Made by a program: the position numbers and the translations under genes
Notes under the pieces: generated by a model
Seen by the model: only the letters and a program-made list of their open reading frames with translations
The model's database searches: none
Told to the model about the DNA's origin: nothing
Assembly: GCF_003265705.1 (NCBI RefSeq)
Contig: NW_020312817.1
Coordinates: 48,291,825 to 48,355,824 of the forward strand
From: Callorhinus ursinus
Lineage: Eukaryota; Chordata; Mammalia; Carnivora; Otariidae
Length of the DNA stretch: 64,000 nucleotides
Direction of reading: 5' to 3'
Shown here: positions 48,045 to 58,884 of the stretch, piece after piece
How the letters are laid out: the number at the start of each line of letters is the position of its first letter
Numbering within the stretch: the stretch's first letter is position 1

Positions 48045-48420
48045 TGTATTTGTTTGCTAGGACTGACATCACAAAATACAACAGATTGGGTGGCTTAAGC
48101 AACAAAAATATTTTCTCACAATTCTGGTGACTTGAAGTCTGAGACCAAGGCATCAGCAGGGATGGTTTCTTCTGAAGCCTGTCTCCTTGGCTTGTAGATG
48201 GCCATTTTCTCCCTCTGTCTTCACGTGGCCTCCCCTCTACACCTGTCTGTGTCCAAATTTCCTCTTCTTAAGAGGACACCAGTCATATTGGATTAGGGTC
48301 CACTCTTATGCTCTCATTTTAACTTAATTACCTCTTTACCTCTAAATATAGTCACATTCTGACGTACTGGGGGTTAGGACTTCGGTGTACAAATTTGGGG
48401 GATCATGATTCAGCCCATAG
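48045..48420 (-). mobile_element. MLT1-type MaLR LTR, minus strand
   Basis: The plus strand reads 'acagattgggtggcttaagc', 'cacaattctggtgacttgaa', 'gtcttcacgtggcctcccct' and 'cagcccatag', the reverse complement of an MLT1 LTR. In element orientation it is the 3' LTR, because internal sequence lies to its right. Confidence 0.8.
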
Positions 48421-49668
48421 CTGGCCCCCCAAAATTCTTGTCCTTCTTACCTACAAAATGCATTCACCCCATCCCAATAGCCCCCAAAGTCTTAATCCAT
48501 TCCAGAATCAACTCTGAGTCAAAAATACCATCTAAATAAGACTTGAAGTGTAATTCATCCTGAGGCAAAATTCCTCCCCAGATTGAAATCTGTGAAACTA
48601 GACAACAAATTATCTGTCTCTAATACACAGTGGTGGGACAAGCGTAAGGTAGATACTCCCATTCCAAAGGGGAGAAATCAGAGAAAAGCAAGGACTCACA
48701 GGTCCCAAGTGCAAAACTTAGCAGGGCAAATCCCATTAGATTTTTTTTTTTAAGTCTTGAGAATAATTCCCTTTGGTCCAGTGCTTTGTCCTCCAGGCCA
48801 ACTGAGGTGGCTCTGATGTCTAAAAGCACAAGAGTAGCAACCTTTCCCCTCATCCCTGGGTAGTGGCAGCCTGGTCTGATGAAACTGAGGAGATGCCTCA
48901 CCCTCTGAAACCTAGGAGGTGACCATGAGCTCAGGAACTGAGGAGGAGACAGCATCACCCTCCCCGCCCCCCCCCCCCACCGCCCAGGCCTGTTCCCTCT
49001 GTACCTGTGGTGGCAGAGGCCACCTTGCTGACCTCTAAACCACCTTCAGGGGCATTCTTCCCTTTTCTTGATGGATAACATGTCATCCATAATGGCCTCT
49101 CTTGTAGAAGCCCAGAAATCCAGCAGCCACCTCCCTTTATTTCATCCGGTCTCTTTCCCCTTCAGTCTGAAACAGCAGCATTTCTGCCCATATAACATTT
49201 GCAAAACCCTTGTTGGTCTCCAATGCAACAGGGGTCCAAACCATCAGAAAACAGAGTCCTCCACAGATCTTGCCTGGATAACCACATCTCTATTCCTGGT
49301 TCCTGCCGAGATGGTTGATTGAATCAATGAGTCACACCTGTAATCTCTTTAGCAATGGGTGTCTACCACACCCTTGAGGGTCTCTGCAGAACATGCTTTC
49401 TGACATTTTGCAATATGGATAAGTTGAGAATTTACCAAATCTTCATATTTTGATTTCCTTTTTGCTTAACAATTCCTTCTTCAATGTATCTGTCTCCAGC
49501 AAAGAGAAACCATACCATGCTTTCAACACTTTGCTTAGAAATCTCCTTAGCTAAATACTCAAGTTCATCATTTACAAGTTCTACTTTTCACAAAATACAA
49601 CAAAATTAAGCCAAATTCTTTGCCACCTTATAAAAAAGATAGCCTTTCCTCTGGTTTCTAATAAGAAA
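48421..49668 (-). mobile_element. MLT1 internal region, minus strand, no 5' LTR
   Basis: 'ccccaaagtcttaatccatt', 'gaaaagcaaggactcacagg', 'acttagcagggcaaatccca', 'ttcttcaatgtatctgtctc', 'actttgcttagaaatctcct' and 'cctttcctctggtttctaat' follow MLT1/MaLR internal sequence in reverse. The matching LTR expected near 49.67 kb is missing and L1 resumes directly. It is non-coding. Poly-T at 48739 and a C-rich run at 48967 are later simple-sequence changes. Confidence 0.7.
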
Positions 49669-50129
49669 AATACCTATGTATAAATTTCTATAGCAACATC
49701 ATACATAATTGCCCCCATCCAAATGTCCTTCAGTAGGTGAATAGATAAACAAACTCTGGTAATACTGGTCCATACTATGGAATGCTGCTCAGCAAGAAAA
49801 AGGAATGGACTATTGACACATTACTTCAATGAATCTCAAAGGCATTATGCTGAGTTAAGGCAATTCTAAAGGTTACATATTGTATGATTCCACTTATATG
49901 ACATTTTCAAAAAGACAGAAGTATAGTGGTTGCCAGGGGTGAGGTGGGTCAGAGATGTGACTATAAAGGGAGACTGTGAGGGAATGTTTTGGAGTGGCAG
50001 AACTGTCCTGCATCCTGATTGTGATGATGATTTCATGAATCTATACCTATATCAAAATTCATAGAACTATATACACAATAAGAAAAGAAGTCAGTTTTAC
50101 TGTGTGATAATTTTTTAATAAAACAAAAG

Positions 50130-51005
50130 TGTCAAAACTTCAAAAGAGCTTAATCTATTTCAGCTTAAAGTTCTAACTCTACCCTAAAGAAACTATGATC
50201 TACACCTCAAAATTCCCTTAAACTCTCACCATATGTAATTATTACAGAAAAAAACCTAGGAGACTCATATTGACTCAACCTCTGATTCATTCTACCTTGC
50301 TCAATTCTGACCTTTCAAGGTTCTAACAAAAATTAATATCACAGTCCTATGCCCAGGAGGTGCAAACTGTACTTCTAAGTATTCCCAGATATACCCCTGA
50401 ATGATACCAAATAAGGAGCGAGGATAGATTGAAAGAGAAATAAAAGTCTGCCTTAAAGGGACCACTTAAGGTTGTTTTTTGCTTTTTTTAACCACAGATC
50501 CTGAGATTATGCTGCAAGTCATACAACTGTGGATTCTTGTTTCCTGTTATAAATACTGCTCAGAATCCTACAACCTGGGCATCTCTTCTCTCCAGGGGTC
50601 AAACTCCACCTTTCAATAAAATAAGAAATGGCTTGTAGACAGTTTCATCCAAAGACTTTTAAATCAAAGTGCATGCTTAGGACAAAGAACTTACATTTAA
50701 TTTGTCTTCTCTTACTGCCTGCCCCTTAACTTTATGTTGGTTCAAGATAGAGTGTTATGATTCTTTCCCCTAGTTTTTTCTGCTGTCATCTTCATTGTCT
50801 TTGTTCCCGTAAACACTTTGAATTCCTTAATTCACCTTTCCCAATCAGTGGCTGCCAGCTTTTCCAACTGCTGGATTTTGTCATTCAGCCCCAGATCTCT
50901 CTAGTAAGAATCTTACAGCCATACCCAGAAATCCAAATGGCACTATTTTTCACCCCAAAACTAATCATTACATTCCCTTAAATATTCAGCACGGGGGTGG
51001 GGGTT
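50130..51005. other. No gene seen
   Basis: Unassigned non-coding sequence. The 74-codon frame at 50757-50981 has no features. Confidence 0.45.
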
Positions 51006-51011
51006 GGTGTA

Positions 51012-51220
51012 GGGGAGCCTGTGTGGTTCAGTCGGTTAAACGTCTGACTCCTGATTTCAACTCAGGTCATGATCTCAGGGTCATGGGATCAAGCCCTGAG
51101 TGGGGCTCCGTGCTGAGCCCAGAGTTTGCTTGTACCTCTCCCTCTGCTCCTCTAGGCCCTCTTGTGTGCTCACTCACTCTCTCTCTAAAATAAATAAGTA
51201 AATAAGATCTTTAAAAAAAA
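51012..51220 (+). mobile_element. Older CAN SINE, first of a back-to-back pair
   Basis: 'gagcctgtgtggttcagtcg' and an older-type body ('ctcctgatttcaactcaggt'). The upstream target is 'aatattcagcac' (50981). The tail ends in the same 'aaaaattcag' target word that precedes the next SINE. Confidence 0.92.
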
Positions 51221-51226
51221 ATTCAG

Positions 51227-51431
51227 GCATGCCTGGGTGGCTCAGTCAGTTAAGCAGTCGACTCTCATTTCTGCTCAGGTCATAATCTCCGGGTGGTGAG
51301 ATGGAGCCCTACTTCAGGCTCCACACTCAGCACAGAGTCTGCTTGAGATTCGCTCTCCCTTTCCCTTGGCCCCTCCCCCTACTCGTGCTCTTCTCTTCCT
51401 CTCTCTCTAAAATAAGTAAATAAATCTTAAG
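51227..51431 (+). mobile_element. Older CAN SINE, second of the pair
   Basis: Head 'catgcctgggtggctcagtc', tail 'aaataagtaaataaatctta'. Target word 'aaaaattcag' is at 51217-51226 and 51432-51441. Confidence 0.92.
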
Positions 51432-51570
51432 AAAAATTCAGCACAGGAATATTATGAACCCTGATATATTTTAATTGGACCTTAGTCCTGTATTACTAAT
51501 TGCTGATACTGATACCTCCCTGAGCTTCAAAGGAACTTAAGAAACATCAGAAATAAGAATGGCTATAGTT

Positions 51571-51760
51571 TGGGGTGCCTGGGTAAGTGTCTGCCTTTGG
51601 CTCAGGTCATGATCCAGGGTCCTGGGATCGAGCCCCACATCGGGCCTCCTGCTCAGCGGGAAGCCTGCTTCTCCCTCTCCCCCTCCCCCTGCTTGTGTTC
51701 CCTCTCTCACTATGTCTCTCTCAAATAAATAAATAAAATCTTAACCAAAAAAAAAAAAAA
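51571..51760 (+). mobile_element. CAN SINE with internal head deletion, with TSD
   Basis: The head reads 'ggggtgcctgggtaagtgtc': the usual 'ggctcagtcggt' stretch containing the box A core is missing, while the rest is of the young type. TSD 'agaatggctatagtt' (51556-51570) and 'agaatggctgtagtt' (51762-51776). Confidence 0.95.
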
Positions 51761-51776
51761 TAGAATGGCTGTAGTT

Positions 51777-52777
51777 CAGTTATTTTATGAAAAAGCTATT
51801 TAGAAATTAGTACATGAGCTAATGATCTATTTAATTTCACCTAAAGTAATGGTCCTCCATAATGAGGCTAATTAGGTCCAGAGAGGAATTGACCTGTTAT
51901 CATAAACAATACATTTATGTCCCCTTATTTTGTACCCTGAGGAATACTCTTACGTTAACAGATGGCCCTCTCATGCTTAGCATACACAATTGAACTACCA
52001 CTACCACCCACCCATCACCTACCCCTGTTGCTCATCATGAATTAAGAGCACAACATATTAATTCAAAAAAGGAATCTGAGATTTTTAATTTCCCCAGATT
52101 ACAAAAAAATTTTCTACTATGGATAGGAATTCATGAACAAAAATATATGTGCTGAAGTAGATTTCTGATTACCAACAAGATAGGAAATAAAATGGCTCAA
52201 ACTCTAGGGACCAGACCAGCATAAACTCATTGATTAAAGAAGTCCTGTATAATCCATGTGTTCTTGACCACATATTGGCCAGGCAATACAGGGTCTGTAC
52301 AATTAATCATAGATGTTATTGTGACCGGGTGAACATTTCAAGGAAAGGAACTCAGTCGGTCCACTAAAAAAAAAGACACTGGTTATCAAAGATTGACCAA
52401 ACTAACCTATGGAACTACTCTCTACTGCTCTCTAGGTAGGCATAGCCCAGCTAGAATATTGGCTATGAAGTGGGTTCCAGCATTTCTGTTGTTGTCCCTA
52501 TACTCCTTGCTTCTCTACTATTTGATACCCGGATGCTTGACTGTTGCTAAGTAGTTGTTATCCCAACACGACCTCCCCTTGGTCATGGTGCATTGAAAAA
52601 GAACCAAAGTTCTCTCAGTCAGCTCAAGATCACTGGAATCAGAGGTTGACTTAAAGGGGAGACTGAGGCGTCATAACAGGGAGTGGTATAGACCTGGCCA
52701 AACTAACTGAAGTGATGGTGTCAATGGAAGGACCCTCACAGCCAGCAGGTCCAAATACATCATTTATACCCTATGTC
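51777..52777. other. No gene seen
   Basis: Unassigned sequence of ordinary composition. No repeat family recognised with confidence. Confidence 0.45.
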
Positions 52778-52795
52778 TGAATCACAAGGTTTCTT

Positions 52796-52989
52796 TTTTT
52801 TTTTTAAAGATTTTATTTATTTATTTGACAGAGACATAGCGAGAGCAGGAACACAAGCAGGGGGAGTGGGAGAGGGAGAAGCAGGCTTCCCGCAGAGCAG
52901 GGAGCCCGATGCGGGGCTTGATCCCAGGACCCTGGGATCATGACCTGAGCCAAAGGCAGACGCTTAACGACTGAGCCACCCAGGCGCCC
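52796..52989 (-). mobile_element. CAN SINE, minus strand, with TSD
   Basis: A near-consensus young copy in reverse ('gactgagccacccaggcgcc'). The 18-base TSD 'tgaatcacaaggtttctt' is at 52778-52795 and 52990-53007. Confidence 0.97.
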
Positions 52990-53007
52990 TGAATCACAAG
53001 GTTTCTT

Positions 53008-53295
53008 AGAGAAGCCACAAATAATTGAAATTGTCTTTCCTGGTAACTGTCAGCTTGCTCAAAGACAAATGGTCCTCTTTGCTAGCTTTCAGTCATTCAG
53101 CTTACCCAAGGGGGCGAGAGAGATTCCGTTCTAGAGACCATAGGCAAATTTGCCTCTTTAAAAATCTGTCCTTATTTCAGTGCATGAAAAATCTATGTAT
53201 GCTGTTTCTCCCTCATATATGAATAAACCTCATGGCACTCCTACTAAGTATGGTATAGTCAGCTTATCATGGTATACGGACCTGTATATATATAG
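53008..53295. other. Unassigned
   Basis: Short unassigned stretch between a SINE and an L1 remnant, with a TATA-rich patch at 53284-53302. Confidence 0.4.
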
Positions 53296-53299
53296 AGAG

Positions 53300-53790
53300 A
53301 GATTCCACTGTACATATATAACGTATTTTATTCAACCATGCCCTAATGTAAAACTGGGTTATCCTCACTATTACAAAGCAGTATTGTGGGAGATGTTTTT
53401 ACAATTTATATTTTCCGTGATTATTTCCTTTGAGGGATCTTCAGAAGTAGATATACTTGATAAATGAGTATTCAAAATGTTGAGAATTTGAAAGAAATTA
53501 CCAATTTGTTTTCCAGAAAGATTCTACAAAATTTACTTTCCTGCCAACAATATATGAGACCCGATTTAACTACATCTTTGCAAAAGCCAACATTATTGCT
53601 CATACTTGGGGAAAAAAAAAAAAACGGTGCTGACGCTTTTTTAATTTATATCTTATTGATGATTCTTCAGCTTGAAATCTCTTACATAAGTTTTGTATGC
53701 CATTGATCTTTCTATTTCTCATCAGTTAACTTGCTTGTTCATGTACTTTGCATATCCTTTTTTTATTATTGATTATAATAGCTTTGTATA
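53300..53790 (-). repeat. Old L1 ORF2 fragment, minus strand
   Basis: 'ttattcaaccatgccctaat', 'accaatttgttttccagaaa', 'tttcctgccaacaatatatg' and 'atatccttttttattattga' match the reverse complement of the ORF2 3' region of L1. Confidence 0.65.
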
Positions 53791-53844
53791 TATAAGGGCT
53801 ATTAAGTATATTAATTTAATGCAGTAAGATTTTACCAAAAATAC

Positions 53845-54545
53845 CTATGCTGTACATATGTAATCCCAATCAAAATAACAATGGGAATTTCTATACAACT
53901 TGATGACCCAATTATAAAATTAATCTGGAACAATAAATATATGAGAAGAGTTGAAACATTTTTAGAAAACAAGTATACTTCCCTTACTGAATATATGTTA
54001 TATAGCAGCATTTCAAACAGGAACAACTGACTATCCAAAAGAGAAAAAGAAAAATGTCTTCTACTTCACACAATATAAGAACAACAAGAGTTATTCCAGA
54101 GTGGTCTTAAAATCTAAAACTAAAATCAAAATTATAAACATGATCAAAGAAAAGATACATTTTTAAATAAACTTTTTAGTTTAGAATAATTGTAAATTTA
54201 CAGAAAAGATGTAAACATAATACAGAGGACTCCCCTAAACTGTAAATCCCTCACCCGATTTTCTCTACTATTAACATCTGATATCGCCATGGTACATTAG
54301 TCAAAACTAATTACCAAAATGCTGGTATGCAACCGTTAACTAATCATCAGACGTCATTCAGATTTTTACCAGTTTTCCATGACGGCCCTTTTTCTTTCTT
54401 ATGATGGGCGATCTTACTATGTTGGAAAACCTTTTCTAAGACATGAAACTGAGACATCATAAAAGAAAAGATTGATAGATTTGGCTACATAACAGTGAAA
54501 ATGTTTCCATATGAAACACCCTGTGTACATAATGAAAAATCAATG
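53845..54545 (+). repeat. Old L1 ORF2 fragment, plus strand, interrupted
   Basis: 'aatcccaatcaaaataacaa', 'attaatctggaacaataaat' and 'aactgactatccaaaagaga' belong to L1 ORF2. After an interruption (about 54158-54415), 'gacatgaaactgagacatca' and 'gatagatttggctacataac' continue it. It meets the opposite-strand L1 at about 53.8 kb. Confidence 0.65.
54158..54415. repeat. Old repeat nested in L1
   Basis: 'gaataattgtaaatttacag', 'aaaagatgtaaacataatac', 'ccatggtacattagtcaaaa' and 'cagatttttaccagttttcc' resemble a common old mammalian repeat that I cannot name. It breaks the L1 reading order. Confidence 0.45.
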
Positions 54546-54554
54546 AAAATGTCA

Positions 54555-55150
54555 GTGTGTATTTATTAATTTTTTCATCCATTCCTTACTCAGCCCTGGA
54601 GACAGAGCAGTGAACAAAATAGACAAAATCCTGTGTATCCCTAACACTACTTTCTAATGAGAGGGAAGAGACAAGATAACAAACCAAATAAATAATCAAG
54701 TTTCTAGTCTATTAAAAGGTGTTAAATGTTATAGGTAACAATAAAGCAAGGAGAGGAATTCTAGGTGGGAGAGGTGGGACCAGTGGGAATATATCATTTT
54801 CTTTTTTTTTTTTTTAAGATTTTACTTATTTATTTATTTGTCAGAGAGAGGGAGAGAGCACAAGCCAGGAAGGCAACAGGAAGAGGGAGAAGCAGGCTTC
54901 CCGCTGAGCAAGGAGCCCGATGAGGAACTCTATCCCAGGACCCTGAGATCTCAACCTGAGCTGAAGGCAGGCGCTTAACCGACTGAGCCACCCAGGCAGC
55001 CCAGGGAATATTTTCAATAGAGCAGTCAAGGTAACCTTCAATAAGAAAGTGTCATTTAAAAAATGACAAGGAATAAAACTACACATATCTGGAAGATGGT
55101 GTTTCAGGCAGAGACAAGAGCCAGAACAGAGTCCGGGCATATCTTCCCCG
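54555..55150 (+). repeat. Ancient mammalian repeat split by a SINE
   Basis: 'cagccctggagacagagcag', 'gtgaacaaaatagacaaaat', then after the SINE 'aagtgtcatttaaaaaatga' and 'ggtgtttcaggcagagacaa'. Same ancient family as at 435, 4955 and 8960. Confidence 0.6.
54801..55003 (-). mobile_element. CAN SINE, minus strand, with partial TSD
   Basis: Reverse-oriented ('accgactgagccacccaggc'). 'gggaatat' is duplicated at 54785 and 55004, with the remaining duplication diverged ('atcatttt' and 'tttc'). Confidence 0.92.
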
Positions 55151-56075
55151 GCGGCCAGAGGGGACTAACCCGAGAGAGTCATCCAGATGAGATCTGAGCA
55201 ATAACAGTGCCCAGACTGGGAAAGGTCTCCAAGGCCAGCATTTTTTAGTTTTGTTTCCGTTTTGTTTCCGTTTTGTTTTAATTTGTTCTCACTGAATATA
55301 TAGTAAAGTAAAATGTAATATTCCTAATATAAAAGAACATTCAAATAGCAACAGTATATTATCATCAACCCTAAGGACAAAAACAAATTAAAAGTAAGGA
55401 GCTTAATGCTCCCTGTTGAAAACAGGAGATTTTCTTCCCCTCTTTTTTCTTAGAGCATTGACTTTAGAACACTTGTAATTGTAGGGTACTTTCTCATCTC
55501 TTTGAAAAATATATATATAAATCTTTTTGAAAACTAGATAGGCCTTTTGTCAGCTTTATGATCCAAGACTGTCTTTCTCAAGGACCTGGGAACCATCTAT
55601 TTGAAATGTAATCATCAAGGGAGAAAGCACCACTATCTCCCTATTTCCTTGAGAGGCTAGTACCTACCTTTAGTAGGCACCTTGCTCCAAGCTGCAAAAC
55701 TACCTCTTGTCATAAAGCTATGAAAAGCTTGTTTTTCCTCTGGATAAAGCTGATTAGCTAGCACTGATGGTCACCGCAATTACCAGGTGAATCCAGGATA
55801 AACTGTGTGTGACAAATAGTGCTCTTCAGTCCAGTTGTTGTTTATCTTGAGAATATGTACAGAATGGCTTGAATCTGCTTGGCTGTATAAGGGTTTCCTG
55901 TATAAGAGATTCCTTTCTGTTTGTGCAGTCTCTTAGTGGATTGCCTGTGATGTGCCTTACAGTCTAGCTTGATGCTTCTTCAAGAACAAAATTGTTTCCT
56001 TTCTCTGCTACCTTTATAGAGAGGTTTTCTGTGTTGGGAGATTTGGGTTTTCAGTGGATTTCCCCAACACAAACC
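55151..56075. other. No gene seen
   Basis: Unassigned sequence. A tandem 'gttttgtttcc' word lies at about 55247-55275. Confidence 0.45.
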
Positions 56076-56079
56076 ATAT

Positions 56080-56190
56080 TGCATGCTTGCTATGTATTAG
56101 GCACTGCCGTGAGTGTTAACATGTTTAATATCCTCACATAATCAATAAGAAATTTGCATCAATGAGAAAAGCAAAATAACCCAGTTGGAA
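56080..56190 (-). repeat. MIR SINE fragment
   Basis: 'tgcttgctatgtattaggca' and 'ttaacatgtttaatatcctc' match MIR in reverse. Confidence 0.55.
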
Positions 56191-56337
56191 ATTAGGAAGG
56201 GATAGTCACATGCCATTAACAGAAGAAAGAAACATAAGAAAGAAAAATAACAAAAAAATTAAAAGTGACAGTCTTTCTAGGAATAAAAAATAAAAACTAA
56301 AAGAAGTTAGATATTTTTTCTCTATCATATCAACAAA

Positions 56338-56460
56338 AAGGAAAAGAAAGAAAGAAGANNNNNNNNNNNNNNNNNNNNNNNNNNNNNNNNNNNNNNNNNN
56401 NNNNNNNNNNNNNNNNNNNNNNNNNNNNNNNNNNNNNNNNNNNNNNNNNNNNNNNNNNGA

Positions 56461-56492
<32 letters not shown>

Positions 56493-56533
56493 GAAAGAAA
56501 AGAAAGAGAAAGAAAGAAAAAAGAAAGAAAAAA
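56338..56533. repeat. (AAAG)n microsatellite containing an assembly gap
   Basis: AAAG arrays on both sides of 100 N (56359-56458). The F/S-rich minus-strand frames are translations of this repeat and not proteins. Confidence 0.97.
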
Positions 56534-56539
56534 TAATGT

Positions 56540-57760
56540 CGATGGTTTGACAAAAGCACGGAAAGAGACGCACATACTATAAAAGGGACTCTAAAATAGA
56601 AAAACATTTTTAGAATACATTAGCAGGATCTCTCAAGCTGAAATCAGAGATATATATACAATATGTATATGATTTTTAATGTGCTTTCTTCGTATGCCTT
56701 TCCAAACACAAGACTTTAGCCTTTTTCCTCCGTAGTGTCTTTCTGCCCAGGACAACATTCACACTTGTTTAAAAAGCAAGATTAGGGAAATGTAAAGCTT
56801 GTCAAACAGAGAATAGTTTGGCAAGTCAGGATAATGTCTTGCTAAGTATTTCTCAAATTCCTTCACCTCCCTCTTTTAGCATAATAACAGTCAAAGTTGG
56901 AGAACATTCTTTTCTAATCTAGAGGAGGTCTCCCTGACCTCTAGTAAGGCTTAGCAGGAATCTGGAAGTGGGAAGATAATGCTCAGGGAAAATGAAAGGA
57001 AACTCGCCCTCTCCAGGTAGAAATATGTGAGGGAGGGAGAGAGAGAGAGAAAGAAAAAGGTATGGGTTAAAATGATCAGATGAGTGGCCTGCTTTGCCAT
57101 TCCTAGGAGGGGAGCTATTGCCCCACACCTGTTTAGAAATCCAGAGAGAATTTCCCAGGCTGCTTTCCAACCCCACCAGGGGTGTTACCACAGCGTTCTC
57201 CAGCAGAAGGCTTGGCCTTCTCAATCTACTCTCAAGTCCAAAGTGGTGTGGACACGAGTTAATAATCACCAGAATAGTCATGGAGACCACCATAGTAAGA
57301 TGAAATGTCCCTGCCACAGAGGCTGGGGGACAATTAACTGAGGAAACTGATGGAAGGTGCAGCACTCACTTAGGAGCCTGCAGCCAACAGGACCGGAAGT
57401 AGGGCTGAGTCCGCCAAAAACACCACTGGGCCCCAACCAAACCAAGAGAGAAAAATCTTGAGTTACACCAGCTCTTGACTCAACTCAACCATAAATATCA
57501 GTAGGGCAAATGGTGGGCTGCAAGGAGAACTGTCTAGAACACTTGCCTCTGACTCTTGCCAGTCTCCAGAGTTCAATTTTGGGATCCCGTAAGTGTGTAC
57601 TCTTAAACCAAAAATTCCATTCTAGAACTCTAGAATATCTATTCTACAGAAATTCTCACTCATGCGTGTGAGACATTTCACCATAGAATTACATGTAGTA
57701 GCCAAATATTAGGGGGAAAATGCAATGCTCAAATAGAGGAAAGTAGAATTAAATACATCA
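56540..57760. other. No gene seen
   Basis: A 148-codon minus frame (56919-57365) and overlapping plus frames fall here in balanced-composition sequence. None shows a motif. (GA)n lies at 57032-57052. Confidence 0.45.
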
Positions 57761-57764
57761 GGGA

Positions 57765-57967
57765 GGGTGCCTGGGTGGCTCAGATGGTTAAGCGTCTGCC
57801 TTCGGCTCAGGTCATGATCCCAGGGTCCTGGGATCGAGTCCCACATCGGGCTCCCTGCTCCTTGGGAGCCTGCTCCTCCCTCTGCTTCTCTCTCTCTCTC
57901 TCCCTCTCTCTCTCCCTCTGTCTCTCATGAATAAATAAATAAAATATAAAAAAAGAAAAAGAAAAAG
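57765..57967 (+). mobile_element. CAN SINE with long TSD
   Basis: Same subfamily layout as the SINE at 33246 ('tctctcatgaataaataaat'), with an expanded CT body. TSD 'ttaaatacatcaggga' at 57749-57764 and about 57971-57986. Confidence 0.97.
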
Positions 57968-58018
57968 AATTTAAATACATCAGGGAACCACCAAACTATA
58001 GTGTACTATTTGAAGGTT

Positions 58019-58229
58019 ACTGGGTGGCTCAGTCAGTTAAGCAGCCAGCTCTTGATTTCCCCTCAGGTCATGATCTCAGGGTCCTGGGATCGAGCCCCGT
58101 GTTCGGCTCCATGCTCAGGGAGGAGTCTGCTTCAGGATCCTGTCTCTCCCTCTGCCCCTCCCCCTGTTCCCTCTCTCTCCCTCTCCCTCTCTCTCTCTCT
58201 CAAATAAATAAATAAATCTTAAAAAAAAT
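58019..58229 (+). mobile_element. Older CAN SINE, 5' truncated
   Basis: Starts inside the head ('actgggtggctcagtcagtt') only about 50 bases after the previous SINE. Older-type body 'cagctcttgatttcccctca'. No convincing TSD. Confidence 0.92.
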
Positions 58230-58439
58230 TATGAATCATATGTAACTTTATATACTGGCATAGAATAATGACCAAAAAGTACTGTTTCTTATAAAAATCA
58301 AATTGCACAGCAGTATGTATAAGATGATCTGATTGTTGTAATAAATTACATGTTTAGACTATACCTTTTATCCACATGAATAGTTTTGTGCATTGTTTTA
58401 TGCATTTTTTCCTTCCTTTCTCATGACTTTTATATGTCA

Positions 58440-58880
58440 GGGTAAACTAATACGTTACAACAAAAAGCCCTCATGACAAATGGCTTAAGAAAAAAGTTTA
58501 TTTCTTACTCATATAACAGATTATGTGTGAATGGACCAGGTCAGCAGATCAGCCGTGCTCATCACTTAATGAGGAACCCAAGTTCCTTCCAACGCATCTC
58601 CTCCATGCCCTTGGGCATTGTTGCCATCTTCATGGTCAAAGCTGGATCACTTCCTTGTCTGAAAGGGCATGGCATGCCTGATGTCTTAAGTTCCAGACTG
58701 CAAGTGGAATCTATCACTTCTGCTCTCCTTCTTTTCCAAAAAGATGAGTCACATGGCCACAGAAACCCTCAAGACCTAGGTATCATGTAACCATGTAGGC
58801 CACTGTGAGCCCAGCCTCCATTTGTGTAGTATGTGGCCTGAATGGATTTTACCAAGCAATGAACAATCTTTATCACAGCT
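58440..58880. repeat. Old MER-type repeat, family uncertain
   Basis: 'aaagtttatttcttactcat', 'ggaacccaagttccttccaa', 'aatctatcacttctgctctc' and 'gagtcacatggccacagaaa' follow the order of a common old mammalian repeat. Confidence 0.45.
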
Positions 58881-58884
58881 CCCT

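Larger units (their letters stand above)
47300..50123 (+). repeat. L1 ORF2 end and 3' UTR split by a SINE and a MaLR
   Basis: Pieces are at 47300-47358, 47575-48044 and 49672-50123. They hold 'cttcatcgaaattaaaaatt', 'gcaagatggtacaaccactc' and 'cttgggtatttatcctagag', then resume with 'gcaacatcatacataattgc', 'ctatggaatgctgctcagca' and 'tgtatgattccacttatatg'. The order is co-linear with L1, so the two interruptions are later insertions. Confidence 0.85.

Noticed and set aside
56206..56607. F/S/L-rich frames
   Set aside because: Translation of the reverse strand of the AAAG microsatellite across an N gap.
56919..57365. 148-codon minus-strand frame
   Set aside because: Overlapping frames occur on both strands. 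There is no domain or start context, and low-complexity 'LSLSLSL' comes from a GA repeat.
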